From positions 124,001 through 188,000 of the forward strand of contig ATWE01000009.1 of assembly GCA_000421085.1 (NCBI GenBank): a stretch of DNA of 64,000 nucleotides, read 5' to 3'. Position 1 is the first letter of the stretch. Each line of letters opens with the position of its first letter. The stretch comes from Ensifer sp. USDA 6670 (GTDB taxonomy: Bacteria > Pseudomonadota > Alphaproteobacteria > Rhizobiales > Rhizobiaceae). The position numbers and the translations under genes are program-made. Positions 16,832 to 25,181 of this stretch are shown here, piece after piece. The notes under the pieces are model-generated. The model saw only the letters and a program-made list of their open reading frames with translations, had not been told where the DNA came from and did no database searches.

Positions 16832-18022
16832 ATGAAGATCACGGAATTAGAAACCGTCCGCGTCCGCGACTTTCCCAATATTCTCTGGGTCCGCATCCAC
16901 ACGGACGAGGGGCTTGTCGGACTTGGCGAGACCTTCTTCATGGCGCAGACCGTGGAGACCTACATCCATGAGGTGGTAGCCCCGAAACTCGTCGGGCGCG
17001 ACCCGCTGGAGATCGACCGCATCTCGAAGGACCTGACAGGCTATCTCGGCTTCCGGTCGACCGGGGCTGAGATGCGCGGCAATTCGGCGGTGGATATCGG
17101 GCTCTGGGACCTCTTCGGCAAGGCGACGAACCTTCCGATCGCCCAGCTTCTCGGCGGCTTCTCGCGCCGCGAGATCCGCACCTATAATACCTGCGCCGGC
17201 AACACCTATATGCGCGACGCAAAGGGCCAGCAGACGGCAAACTACGGCATCGGCGGCCCGCGGCGCGACTATGACGACCTGAACGGATTTCTGGAACGGG
17301 CGGACGAACTCGCCGAGGACCTCCTGTCGGAGGGCATCACGGCCATGAAGATCTGGCCGTTCGATATCGCGGCGGAGAAGAGCGGCGGCCAGTATATTTC
17401 CGGTCCGGACCTGCGCAAGGCGCTGGAGCCCTTCGAGAAGATCCGCAAGCGCGTCGGCGACCGCATCGACATCATGGTCGAGTTCCACTCCATGTGGCAA
17501 CTGACGCCCGCCATCCAGATCGCCCGGGCACTCGAGCCCTATGCCACCTTCTGGCATGAAGACCCGATCAAGATGGACTCGCTCTCCAGTCTCAAGCGCT
17601 ACGCGGCGGCAAGCCGCGCGCCGCTCTGCGCGTCGGAAACGCTGGCGACCCGATGGGCCTTCCGCGATCTCATGGAAACGGATGCGGCCGGAGTCGTGAT
17701 GCTCGATCTCTCCTGGTGCGGCGGGATTTCCGAGGCAAAGAAGATCGCCAACATGGCGGAAGCCTGGCACCTTCCGGTCGCGCCGCATGATTGCACCGGC
17801 CCTGTGGTGCTCGCCGCGTCGACGCATCTTTCGCTCAACGCGCCGAACGCTCTCGTCCAGGAAAGCGTGCGTGCCTATTACAAGACCTGGTACGCAGACC
17901 TTACGACGCAACTGCCCACCGTGACGAACGGCATGATCACGATCCCGCCGGGGCCTGGGCACGGGGTCGATCTCGCTCCCGATCTCGACCGGAAGTTCGA
18001 AGTGTCGCGGCGCAGTTCGTAG
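16832..18022 (+). CDS. Mandelate racemase/muconate-lactonizing (enolase) superfamily dehydratase
   Basis: 396 residues. N-terminal capping domain (ETVRVRDFPNILWVRIHTDEGLVGLGE) and C-terminal barrel. Candidate catalytic and metal residues: Lys in TAMKIWPFD, acidic ligands in MVEFHSMW and WHEDPI, Glu of CASETLATR, and the His-Asp of APHDCTGP. This pattern fits acid-sugar dehydratases of the mandelate racemase subgroup, which abstract the alpha proton of a sugar acid and eliminate water to give a 2-keto-3-deoxy acid. ATG 16832 lies 2 nt after the FadR-type stop with AGGAG just upstream. Unlike the minus-strand paralogue at 10798-12045, this gene is intact and could serve the same pathway. Confidence 0.88.
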   Translation: MKITELETVRVRDFPNILWVRIHTDEGLVGLGETFFMAQTVETYIHEVVAPKLVGRDPLEIDRISKDLTGYLGFRSTGAEMRGNSAVDIGLWDLFGKATNLPIAQLLGGFSRREIRTYNTCAGNTYMRDAKGQQTANYGIGGPRRDYDDLNGFLERADELAEDLLSEGITAMKIWPFDIAAEKSGGQYISGPDLRKALEPFEKIRKRVGDRIDIMVEFHSMWQLTPAIQIARALEPYATFWHEDPIKMDSLSSLKRYAAASRAPLCASETLATRWAFRDLMETDAAGVVMLDLSWCGGISEAKKIANMAEAWHLPVAPHDCTGPVVLAASTHLSLNAPNALVQESVRAYYKTWYADLTTQLPTVTNGMITIPPGPGHGVDLAPDLDRKFEVSRRSS

Positions 18023-18091
18023 AAGGAAGGGTTGAAGTCGGACTTGTATGGTAGTAGGCCAATAACCTGCCGGGAGCTTGGAGGGGGCCGG

Positions 18092-18784
18092 ATGCAGAAC
18101 ATCAAACCGCAGCGCGTTCTGTCCGCGATCGAGGCTGTCGGTCCGCAGGTCTATCGCATCCTGCGCGAGCAGATCATCCAGGCGGAGCTGGTGCCCGGCG
18201 CGCGCATTTCCGAAGCGGAGATAGCAAGAGGCCTGTCGATCAGCCGCCAGCCGGTTCGCGAAGCCTTCATCAAGCTGGCAGAGGAGGGGCTGGTCCAGGT
18301 GCTGCCCCAACGCGGCACCTATGTGACGCGAATTTCGACGGCATCGGTCATGGATGTCCGCTTCGTGCGCGAGGCGATCGAGGCCGACATCGTGCGCCAG
18401 GTCGCCGGCGAGCATAAGGCGGCGATCGTCGACGAACTGCGCGAACAGATTGCTCGCCAGAAGCAGGTACCGCATGACGATCGTGCTGCGTTCCTGCGGC
18501 TCGACGAACTCTTCCACCACACGCTCGCGACGGCCGCCGGCCGCGCCTATGCCTGGAGCGTCATCGAAAGCGTCAAGGCGCAGATGGACCGCGTCCGGTT
18601 CCTGAGCGTCGACGACCTGCAGATCGGCCGGCTGATCGAGCAGCACGAGCACATCGTCGATTCGATCGCGGCAGGTGATGTCGGCGGGGCAGAGCAGGCG
18701 CTGCGCATGCATCTGCGCGAGATTCTGAAATCATTGCCCGAGATCGCACAATCGCGGGCGGAGTTCTTCGACGGCACGGGGTAA
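18092..18784 (+). CDS. GntR-family regulator, FCD domain
   Basis: 230 residues. HTH region ISEAEIARGLSISRQPVREAFIKLAEEGLVQVLPQRGTYV, then an FCD domain with the metal-site pattern DELFHHTLATAAGR, HEHIVDSIAAGD and ALRMHLREIL. ATG 18092 has an excellent GGAGGGGG ribosome-binding site; a longer frame starting at 18032 is less likely. The gene lies between the dehydratase and the periplasmic sugar-binding gene, 45 nt upstream of the latter, so it may head the transport operon and control it. It is the third GntR/FCD regulator in 3.5 kb. Confidence 0.9.
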   Translation: MQNIKPQRVLSAIEAVGPQVYRILREQIIQAELVPGARISEAEIARGLSISRQPVREAFIKLAEEGLVQVLPQRGTYVTRISTASVMDVRFVREAIEADIVRQVAGEHKAAIVDELREQIARQKQVPHDDRAAFLRLDELFHHTLATAAGRAYAWSVIESVKAQMDRVRFLSVDDLQIGRLIEQHEHIVDSIAAGDVGGAEQALRMHLREILKSLPEIAQSRAEFFDGTG

Positions 18785-18829
18785 CCGGCCGCCGCGATAT
18801 GATCGATGTTCAACGGGAGGTAACGCATC

Positions 18830-19804
18830 ATGATCAGGAAATTGATAGCAGGAACGGCCCTCGGGCTGACGCTGGTGGCTCCAGCCGCCAGCGCGGAAGG
18901 TCTCAGCATAGCCTTCATCAGCCACTCGTCGGCCTCGAACACGTTCTGGCAGGCGGTCAAAAAGGGCTATGACGACGCCTGCGAAAAGGTCGGCGCCTCG
19001 TGCCAGTTGATCCTCACACAGACGGAAGGCGCGGTTGAGCAGGCCGTCGCCAACCTGCAGGCGGCGATCGCTTCCAGGCCTGACGCGATCTTCGTCGCGA
19101 TCGTCGACAACAATGCCTATGACAACGTGATCAAGGAAGCCGTCGACGCCGGCATTCTGGTGCTCGCCGTCAATGTCGACGACAGCGAAGGCGGCAAGGG
19201 CAACGCCCGTAAGGCCTTCATCGGCCAGGGCTTCACCGCGGCCGGTTACTCGCTCGCCAAGGCCCAGTCGGAAAACTTCCCGAAGGAGGGCCCGCTCAAC
19301 CTGCTGGTCGGCGTCAACGCTCCGGGCCAGACCTGGTCCGAGCAGCGCGCCGGCGGCGTCACGAAATTTCTGGAGGAGTACAAGGCCGAGCATTCCGACC
19401 GCGAGGTGAACATCACCCGCATCGATTCGGCGACAGACCTCGCGCTGACCGCCGACCGTATCGGCGCCTATCTCAATGCCAACCCGGACACGACCGCCTA
19501 TTTCGACACCGGCTACTGGCATGCCGGCGTCGCCAAGGTCCTGAAGGATCGCGGCATCGAGCCCGGCAAGGTTCTGCTCGGCGGCTTCGACCTCGTGCCC
19601 GAGGTACTGCAGCAGATGGAGACCGGCTATGTTCAGGTGCAGGTCGACCAGCAACCCTACATGCAGGGCTTCATCCCGGTCATGCAGGCCTATCTCTGGA
19701 AAACCGCCGGCCTGACACCCTCCGACGTCGATACGGGGCAGGGCATCGTCACTCCGAAGGATGTGCCGACGATCCTCGAACTGGCGAAGCAGGGCCTGCG
19801 CTGA
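18830..19804 (+). CDS. Periplasmic sugar-binding protein of a ribose-type ABC importer
   Basis: 324 residues. Sec signal peptide with cleavage after ASA (residue 22), then a type 1 periplasmic-binding fold of the RbsB/Peripla_BP_4 group: SIAFISHSSASNTFWQAVKKGYDDAC, AVEQAVANLQAAIASRPDAIFVAIVDNNAYDNVI, DTTAYFDTGYWHAGVAKVL and VQVDQQPYMQGF. It delivers a monosaccharide or related polyol to the permease/ATPase encoded at 19993 and 20973. A 188-nt gap with two strong stem-loops separates it from the permease gene, which would favour overproduction of the binding protein. The ligand is unknown. Confidence 0.9.
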   Translation: MIRKLIAGTALGLTLVAPAASAEGLSIAFISHSSASNTFWQAVKKGYDDACEKVGASCQLILTQTEGAVEQAVANLQAAIASRPDAIFVAIVDNNAYDNVIKEAVDAGILVLAVNVDDSEGGKGNARKAFIGQGFTAAGYSLAKAQSENFPKEGPLNLLVGVNAPGQTWSEQRAGGVTKFLEEYKAEHSDREVNITRIDSATDLALTADRIGAYLNANPDTTAYFDTGYWHAGVAKVLKDRGIEPGKVLLGGFDLVPEVLQQMETGYVQVQVDQQPYMQGFIPVMQAYLWKTAGLTPSDVDTGQGIVTPKDVPTILELAKQGLR

Positions 19805-19853
19805 TCCGGCGCTCCCGATAAGCAACAGGCGTCTTGCCCGAGCGAGCTCGAAA

Positions 19854-19949
19854 CTGGGGCGGGGGAATTCATGCGGTTTTCCGCCTGCATCCCGTCCCAG
19901 ATTTCGGAACCAATCACGTTGACGATCTCAGGCACCCGGTCTGAGATCG
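19854..19949 (+). promoter_or_regulatory. Two stem-loops between binding-protein and permease genes
   Basis: First an imperfect long hairpin (19854-19900; CTGGG...CCCAG base, TTTT loop), then a perfect 9-bp stem CGATCTCAG/CTGAGATCG (19923-19931 with 19941-19949). No long T-run follows. Such structures after a solute-binding-protein gene commonly stabilise the upstream mRNA or partly end transcription. Confidence 0.55.
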
Positions 19950-19992
19950 CCGTGATCTGGCAGGCACGACGCCGAACCATGAGTGGCAGCCC

Positions 19993-20976
19993 ATGAAGCG
20001 ATTTCTGAAAATCTATCTCGACAAGCCCGAGCTTGCCGGCCTTGCATTGCTGATCGTCCTCGTCCTCGTCTTCCAGGCGAAGTCGAACGGCATTCTTCTT
20101 TCCTTCGAGAACCTGCGCGGTGTGATGGGCCTTCTGCCCGAAATGGCGCTCGTCGCCATCGGCGTGACGCTCCTGATGATCTGCGGCGAATTCGACCTGT
20201 CGGTCGGGTCCGTCTTTGCGCTGATGCCCATGTCGATGGCGGTGATACTGAATTCCGGTGTGCCCTTCACCGTCGCGGTGCTGCTCGGTCTCATGATCTG
20301 CGGGGCGATTGGTTTCATCAATGGTTATGTGACGCTGCAATTCTCGATACCGAGCTTCATCACTACGCTGGGGATGCTCTTCATCGCGCGTTCGCTGACC
20401 ATCGTAATTTCCGGCGGTTTTCCGCCGCTTCTGCCGCCCGACCTGCCGACCTGGCTCTTCACGGACTATATCTGGCAGGGCTCGCCTTTCCGAATGTCCT
20501 TCCTCTGGTTCGTGATCATTGCCGCACTCGTGGCGGCGCTGCTGTCGCTGACCAATTTCGGTAACTGGATCCGGGCGACCGGCGGCTTCAACGAGGCCGC
20601 CGCCTCGATGGGCATTCCTGTCAAGCGTGTGAAGATCGTCTGCTTCATGCTTTGCTCGGTGCTGGCGGGCTTTGCCGGCCTGCTTCAGGTGCTGCGTCTC
20701 GGTTCACCGCTGCCGTCGATTGGCGAAGGGCTGGAATTGCAGGCCGTCGCCGCGGCCGTCATCGGCGGTACGGCGCTCGCAGGAGGGATCGGCACGGTCT
20801 TCGGCGCCATCATCGGCACGCTTCTGATCCGCACGATCGACAACGGCCTCGTCCTTTCCCGTGTCGATGCCAACTGGTTCAAATTCGCGATCGGGGTTCT
20901 CACCATGTTTGCCGTCATCGCCAATGCCTGGATGGGCAAGATGTCCCGCAAGATCAAGGTGGAGGCGCACAAATGA
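19993..20976 (+). CDS. Ribose-type ABC transporter permease
   Basis: 327 residues, about ten hydrophobic segments, BPD_transp_2 family (RbsC-like). Landmarks: GVTLLMICGEFDLSVGSVFAL (the conserved GGIDLSVG-equivalent loop), INGYVTLQFSIPSFITTLGM, and the AVAAAVIGGTALAGGIGTVFGAIIGTLLI segment near the C-terminus. It forms the inner-membrane channel for the sugar bound by the product of the preceding gene. Its TGA overlaps the ATG of the ATPase gene (ATGA), typical translational coupling. Confidence 0.9.
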   Translation: MKRFLKIYLDKPELAGLALLIVLVLVFQAKSNGILLSFENLRGVMGLLPEMALVAIGVTLLMICGEFDLSVGSVFALMPMSMAVILNSGVPFTVAVLLGLMICGAIGFINGYVTLQFSIPSFITTLGMLFIARSLTIVISGGFPPLLPPDLPTWLFTDYIWQGSPFRMSFLWFVIIAALVAALLSLTNFGNWIRATGGFNEAAASMGIPVKRVKIVCFMLCSVLAGFAGLLQVLRLGSPLPSIGEGLELQAVAAAVIGGTALAGGIGTVFGAIIGTLLIRTIDNGLVLSRVDANWFKFAIGVLTMFAVIANAWMGKMSRKIKVEAHK

Positions 20977-21704
20977 ACACGCCGATCATCGAATGCCGCA
21001 ACCTTCAGAAATGGTACAGCGGCGTGCATGCGCTTAGGAATGTCGACCTCACGATCCACCGCGGCGAGACCGTCGGCCTCGTCGGCGACAATGGCGCCGG
21101 CAAGTCGACGCTCATCAAGATTCTCTCGGGCGTCCACCATCAGGATTCCGGCGACGTGCTGATCGAAGGCCGCAAGGTGGACTTGCGCAGCCCCAAGGAT
21201 GCGATGCGCCACGGGCTGGAGACGATCTATCAGTACAATTCCATGGTCCCATCCATGTCGATCGCCCGCAATCTCTTCATCGGCCGCGAGCCGATGAAAT
21301 GGTCGGTCTTTGGCGTCGGCATCATGGACCAGAAGCGCATGCGTGCCGAAAGCATCCAGGCCATCGCCGATGTCGACCTGCATCTGCGCTCGCCGGATGC
21401 TCTGGTCGGGGAGCTTTCGGGCGGCCAGCGGCAGGGCGTTGCGATCGCGCGCGCCATGCATTTCAAGTCGAAGGTGCTGATCCTGGACGAGCCGACGAAC
21501 CATCTTTCGGTCAAGGAGACCGATAAGGTGATCGGCTTCGTGCGCGGCTTGAAGGCGCAGGGCCTGACCGGAATTTTCATCTCGCACAACATGCAGCACA
21601 TCTTCCAATCCTGCGACCGCATCGTCGCGATGGCCCGCGGCGAGATCGTGTTCGATAAGCCGACCGCGGACACTTCGATAGACGAGGTTCACGCGCTTCT
21701 GTGA
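20973..21704 (+). CDS. ABC transporter ATP-binding protein, sugar importer
   Basis: 243 residues, a single nucleotide-binding domain: Walker A GDNGAGKST, signature LSGGQRQGVAIAR, Walker B VLILDEPTNHLS and switch histidine in FISHNMQH. Ribose-type importers often use a double-cassette ATPase (RbsA, about 500 residues), so this is the single-cassette (FrcA-like) version that works as a homodimer. Start ATG 20973 overlaps the permease stop by 4 nt. It is followed 7 nt later by an SDR gene, so importer and catabolic genes form one transcript. Confidence 0.92.
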   Translation: MNTPIIECRNLQKWYSGVHALRNVDLTIHRGETVGLVGDNGAGKSTLIKILSGVHHQDSGDVLIEGRKVDLRSPKDAMRHGLETIYQYNSMVPSMSIARNLFIGREPMKWSVFGVGIMDQKRMRAESIQAIADVDLHLRSPDALVGELSGGQRQGVAIARAMHFKSKVLILDEPTNHLSVKETDKVIGFVRGLKAQGLTGIFISHNMQHIFQSCDRIVAMARGEIVFDKPTADTSIDEVHALL

Positions 21705-21711
21705 GGTAACG

Positions 21712-22467
21712 ATGAAAGAGCTTTCCGGAAAGACCATACTCATTACCGGCGCGCTCGGCACGCTCGGCCGCGCCCAGGCCGAGCGGCTGGCGCGCGCCGG
21801 CGCCGCCCTGATATTGCTCGACAGGCCCGGCGCCGAAGCCGGGGAGGGCTTCGCGGCCCGCGTCGCCGCGGCTCACGGTGTCAACGCGATCTATGTCGGC
21901 GAGGACCTGAACGACCTGGCTTCGGCGGAAAAACGTGCAGCTACGCTTTCCCGCGAGCATGGCGGTATCGACATTCTCATCAACAATGCGGCGCTCATCA
22001 TCAACAGGCCTTTCGAGGAATTTTCGCTGCAGGAATACGAGGATCAGGTCCGGGTCAACTCGTCGGCAGCCTTCGCGCTTGCCCGCGCCCTAGCGCCCGG
22101 GATGAAGCAAAAGCGCTACGGCAAGATCGTGAACTTTTGCTCCCTCACGCTGAATGGCCGCTGGGACGGCTATGTGCCCTATGTGGCTTCAAAGGGCGCG
22201 ATGCTGGGGCTGACGAAGGCGCTTGCGCGCGAACTTGGGGTCCACGGCGTGCGCGTCAACGCGGTGTCGCCGGGCGCGGTGGTCTCGGAGGCGGAAGAGC
22301 GGGTCTTTGTCGACCGCCTGCAACTATACAATGACTGGATCGTCGAAAACCAGTCGCTGAAGGCGCGCATCCAGCCCTCTGACGTCGCCGACCTGGTGCA
22401 CTTCCTCGTCTCGCCGGCCTCCGACATGATTTCCGGCCAGAACATCGCGATCGACGGCGGCTGGTGA
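21712..22467 (+). CDS. SDR-family oxidoreductase
   Basis: 251 residues, classical SDR: cofactor loop TGALGTLGRAQAERL, NNAAL motif, and the catalytic YVASK lysine/tyrosine pair with serine in NFCSLT; the C-terminal MISGQNIAIDGGW ending is typical. GAGGTAACG precedes ATG 21712. It lies in the transport operon and its stop overlaps the start of the epimerase-like gene (TGATG). Probably oxidises the imported sugar or a derived sugar acid with NAD(P)+; the substrate is not deducible. Confidence 0.9.
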   Translation: MKELSGKTILITGALGTLGRAQAERLARAGAALILLDRPGAEAGEGFAARVAAAHGVNAIYVGEDLNDLASAEKRAATLSREHGGIDILINNAALIINRPFEEFSLQEYEDQVRVNSSAAFALARALAPGMKQKRYGKIVNFCSLTLNGRWDGYVPYVASKGAMLGLTKALARELGVHGVRVNAVSPGAVVSEAEERVFVDRLQLYNDWIVENQSLKARIQPSDVADLVHFLVSPASDMISGQNIAIDGGW

Positions 22468-23354
22468 TGCCGGCGATCGAGCTCTCCAACGGCGATGCCC
22501 GCATTGTCGTGCGGCCCGATCTCGGCGCCGGGCTGACGGCATTCGACGTGCTGCACGATGGCGCCTGGCAGCCGATCTTCCGCAGCGTCGACCCCTCTAC
22601 CGCGCACCCCTTCGCGCTTTCGAACATTCTGCTGGTTCCTTTTTCCGGGCGGGTTTCCGGCGGGGGGTTCACGTTCGACGGAACCTTTCATGCCCTCCCG
22701 CGAAACGTGGAGACAGAGCCATACCCGATCCACGGGAACGGCTTTTCGGCCGCTTGGGAGGTCGCCTCCCTGAGTGCGGATCTAATCACGCTCGCCCTTT
22801 CCGCCGAGGGACCGGGGCCTTTCCGCTACGATGCAAGGATGTCCTACCGCCTGCAGGGCGCCGGCCTGGTCATGGAGCTGAGCCTCGTCAACCGCGCCAG
22901 GATCCGTCTGCCCTATGGCGCCGGTTTTCATCCCTGGTTCGTGCGCGAGCCGGATACGACGCTGCACGCGCCGGCCCGCGGCGTCTGGCTCGAACGATCC
23001 GATCACCTGCCGAAGGCCCATGATGCCATAGCCGCACATCCGGACATGGATTTCAGCAGACCGCAGCCATTGCCGGCGCGCTGGATCAACAACTGGTTCG
23101 ACGGCTGGGACGGCAAGGCCCGCATCCACTGGCCGGGCCGGGGGCTTGCGGCAGACGTGGATGCGAGCGAGGCGCTCCGCCAATATGTCGTCTTCTCGCC
23201 CGCTGCGGCTGCAGATTTCTTCTGCTTCGAACCGGTAACGCACCCCGTCGATGCGTTCAATCTTCCCGGCAAGGCCGACGCCCACGGGCTCAAGGTTCTC
23301 GAACCGGAAGAATCGCTGGCCGTCTCTGCCCGTGTCGCCGCAGATTTTGTCTGA
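22467..23354 (+). CDS. Aldose 1-epimerase (mutarotase)-like protein
   Basis: 295 residues, galactose-mutarotase fold. Family features: PDLGAGLTAFDV at the N-terminus, LVPFSGRVSGGGFTFDG, the active-site histidines in YPIHGNGFSAAWEV and GAGFHPWFV, and EPVTHPVDAFN with a downstream catalytic-type glutamate (EPEESL). It would interconvert alpha and beta anomers of the imported aldose so that the dehydrogenase can use it. ATG 22467 overlaps the SDR stop; GTG 22464 is a less likely start. It appears to end the sugar operon that begins near 18092. Confidence 0.88.
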   Translation: MPAIELSNGDARIVVRPDLGAGLTAFDVLHDGAWQPIFRSVDPSTAHPFALSNILLVPFSGRVSGGGFTFDGTFHALPRNVETEPYPIHGNGFSAAWEVASLSADLITLALSAEGPGPFRYDARMSYRLQGAGLVMELSLVNRARIRLPYGAGFHPWFVREPDTTLHAPARGVWLERSDHLPKAHDAIAAHPDMDFSRPQPLPARWINNWFDGWDGKARIHWPGRGLAADVDASEALRQYVVFSPAAAADFFCFEPVTHPVDAFNLPGKADAHGLKVLEPEESLAVSARVAADFV

Positions 23355-23557
23355 GCATGTCGTCAGCCGCGGGTTCCCGGCAGGTATCCTGCGCCGTGAG
23401 ACGCGCGATCGTGGCCAGATATGGAGCATGTCTGTCCTGGCGGTCGCCAGCCGCCAATAGTCCTCCACGCATCTTTTCCCGATCGGTATTTACTGTCCTT
23501 CGAAGAACGCACGGAGTCTCGCGTTACGCGTCTGCAAGTTCCGGGGATCCCAGCGTT

Positions 23558-23625
23558 TCACATACGAAGCGTATATGTGAGTTGACAGGCGCTGCGGATG
23601 CTGGTTCACATACGTTGCGTATGTA
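23558..23625 (+). promoter_or_regulatory. Twin dyad-symmetric operator candidates with a TTGACA box between them
   Basis: Dyad 1 (23558-23580) and dyad 2 (23607-23625) both have the form CACATACG-NNN-CGTATGT, nearly identical to each other, with centres 48 bp apart. A TTGACA hexamer (23582-23587) lies between them, so a repressor on both would cover -35 and -10 of the promoter for the RidA-type gene. The 348 bases between 23355 and 23702 hold no gene. No regulator is encoded next door. Confidence 0.7.
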
Positions 23626-23702
23626 GAGCTGGCAGCGTGCTGACCTAAGCTGATCGAAGTCATCAGCGAGCGCCGGCAGAAACGATGAAAAGGAATGAAC
23701 AG

Positions 23703-24101
23703 ATGACGCGACGCGACGCAATCTTTCCCGCCAATCGGCATGCCCTGTACGAAGCTCACGGATATTCAGCCGCAATCCGCTCCGGCGACCTCCTGTTCGT
23801 CTCCGGGCAGGTCGGCAGCCGTTCAGACGGTAGCCCGGAACCGGATTTCGGGCGCCAGGTCGAATTGGCTTTCGAAAATCTACGGGCGACGCTGAATGCG
23901 GCGGGTTGTACCTTCGACGATATAGTCGATGTGACCACGTTCCACACCGACCCCGAGAACCAGTTTGAAACCATCATGGCTGTCAAGAATCAGATCTTCA
24001 GCACCCCACCCTATCCCAACTGGACCGCGCTCGGCGTGAACTGGCTTGCTGGATTCGATTTCGAGATCAAGGTCATCGCGCGCATTCCCGAGGCGGCATA
24101 G
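23703..24101 (+). CDS. RidA/YjgF family protein
   Basis: 132 residues with the RidA core: LLFVSGQVGSRSDG, FGRQVELAFENLRATLNAAGCTFDDIVDVTTF and the terminal IKVIARIPE carrying the substrate-binding arginine that RidA-type deaminases need. Archetypal RidA hydrolyses reactive enamine/imine intermediates made by PLP enzymes; many paralogues have other deaminase or hydrolase roles. ATG 23703 is favoured by AAGGA about 9 nt upstream; ATG 23685 in the same frame would add six residues. Interestingly a PLP aminotransferase lies 1.1 kb downstream. The twin operator-like dyads upstream suggest tight repression. Confidence 0.9.
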   Translation: MTRRDAIFPANRHALYEAHGYSAAIRSGDLLFVSGQVGSRSDGSPEPDFGRQVELAFENLRATLNAAGCTFDDIVDVTTFHTDPENQFETIMAVKNQIFSTPPYPNWTALGVNWLAGFDFEIKVIARIPEAA

Positions 24102-24224
24102 AATTTCTTCACCGGAGCGCCGGCACCGCAGCCCACCATCCCGAAAGCCCAAGCATTCTGAGGCATCGTCGGAACTTGAGACCGAGCCCTTGCATTTCTT
24201 CGTGGAAGGACGAAGGAGGCTAAG

Positions 24225-24920
24225 GTGAAAACGGCGTTGGCGGTATTTGGCGGGTTCGTCCTGTCACTCGCGTTGTTCCTGAGCGGGGCGGTTGTCGCAG
24301 TCTTGTTCCTCACCGGCAAACCTGCGCGCCAGCCGCAGCTGGACGTGAATCAGTCAGAAATATGGACCAAGCAGCCGCGAGCAGTCGACAGGACGGCCCA
24401 GCAATTCGAGCGGCTGCCCGCCCGCCCCGCACCGTCCGACCTCAATGTTTCGAGAGAGGCTGAGACGCCCGAAACGGGCAATGAGGTCGAAAAGGAACGC
24501 TCTGCGGAGCCTTTGGACGAGATGGCCACCGCTTCAATTCAACAGCCGCCAGCGGAGGAGGAGCCGACGGCGTCGACAGTGCCTGCCGCTCATGCCGAAT
24601 GGTGTGCGAGACGCTATCGCAGTTATCGTCCGTACGACAACAGCTACAGATCTTTCAGTGGCGGACGGCGGTCCTGCAACTCACCCTATTTGGATGCGGC
24701 GTGGGGGCCGGCGGAGGATCCTTCGCCTGTACCGCCCGGTATCGATGCGGAAGATGCCGGTGACCCCTCGACGCAGATGGAATACTCGGCCGGTGATGGC
24801 GAGGCAATCAGACTGACGCAGGAGCATGTTTCCTATTGCTTCAGCCGCTACCGCTCCTACCGCCCGGAAGACAACAGTTACCAGCCTTACAGCGGCGGCC
24901 CGCGCAGGCAGTGCCGGTAA
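24225..24920 (+). CDS. BA14K-type envelope protein with two BA14K motifs
   Basis: 231 residues from GTG 24225 (GAAGGAGG 5 nt upstream). One N-terminal membrane segment (about residues 5-30) is followed by a Pro/Glu-rich linker (31-122) and two copies of the BA14K motif: [20 protein letters not shown] near residue 125 and [20 protein letters not shown] near 205, each ending in a basic Cys-containing GGxRRxC tail. BA14K is a Rhizobiales-specific immunoreactive protein described in Brucella with lectin-like behaviour. Topology places the repeats in the periplasm. Two copies in one protein is less usual than one. Function unknown. Confidence 0.8.
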   Translation: MKTALAVFGGFVLSLALFLSGAVVAVLFLTGKPARQPQLDVNQSEIWTKQPRAVDRTAQQFERLPARPAPSDLNVSREAETPETGNEVEKERSAEPLDEMATASIQQPPAEEEPTASTVPAAHAEWCARRYRSYRPYDNSYRSFSGGRRSCNSPYLDAAWGPAEDPSPVPPGIDAEDAGDPSTQMEYSAGDGEAIRLTQEHVSYCFSRYRSYRPEDNSYQPYSGGPRRQCR

Positions 24921-25181
24921 CGAGGCGCCTGGTCGATTGCGCCGGGAGACGGCGTCAACCGATTGAAAACAAAATCTCAGGCAAATTTTGCATAGGATGC
25001 TGCCCGAATTGAATTGGTCAGCCGCGGCAAGTCGTTCCTATGTTCCGCCATGACTGCTTGTCTCCTTTCATCGCACCTGATGAAAGAAAAAACATGCGGC
25101 AAATTAATGATTTTGCAGCGACCTTTGCGCGTCCGAAAGAGGCGCGGCGCTGTGGGGCAACGGGCGCAGCAAGGGGAACAG

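Noticed and set aside
18041-18056. TTGTATGGTA sequence upstream of the third GntR gene as an operator
   Set aside because: Shares only TTGTATG with the site at 15155 and has no dyad symmetry.
16847-18712. Long minus-strand open frame of 621 codons over the dehydratase and GntR genes
   Set aside because: Composition is Arg/His/Asp-rich without motifs, while the plus strand encodes clear proteins.
24981-24991. GCAAA-T-TTTGC palindrome upstream of the D-amino-acid aminotransferase
   Set aside because: Too short and A/T-rich to support an operator by itself.
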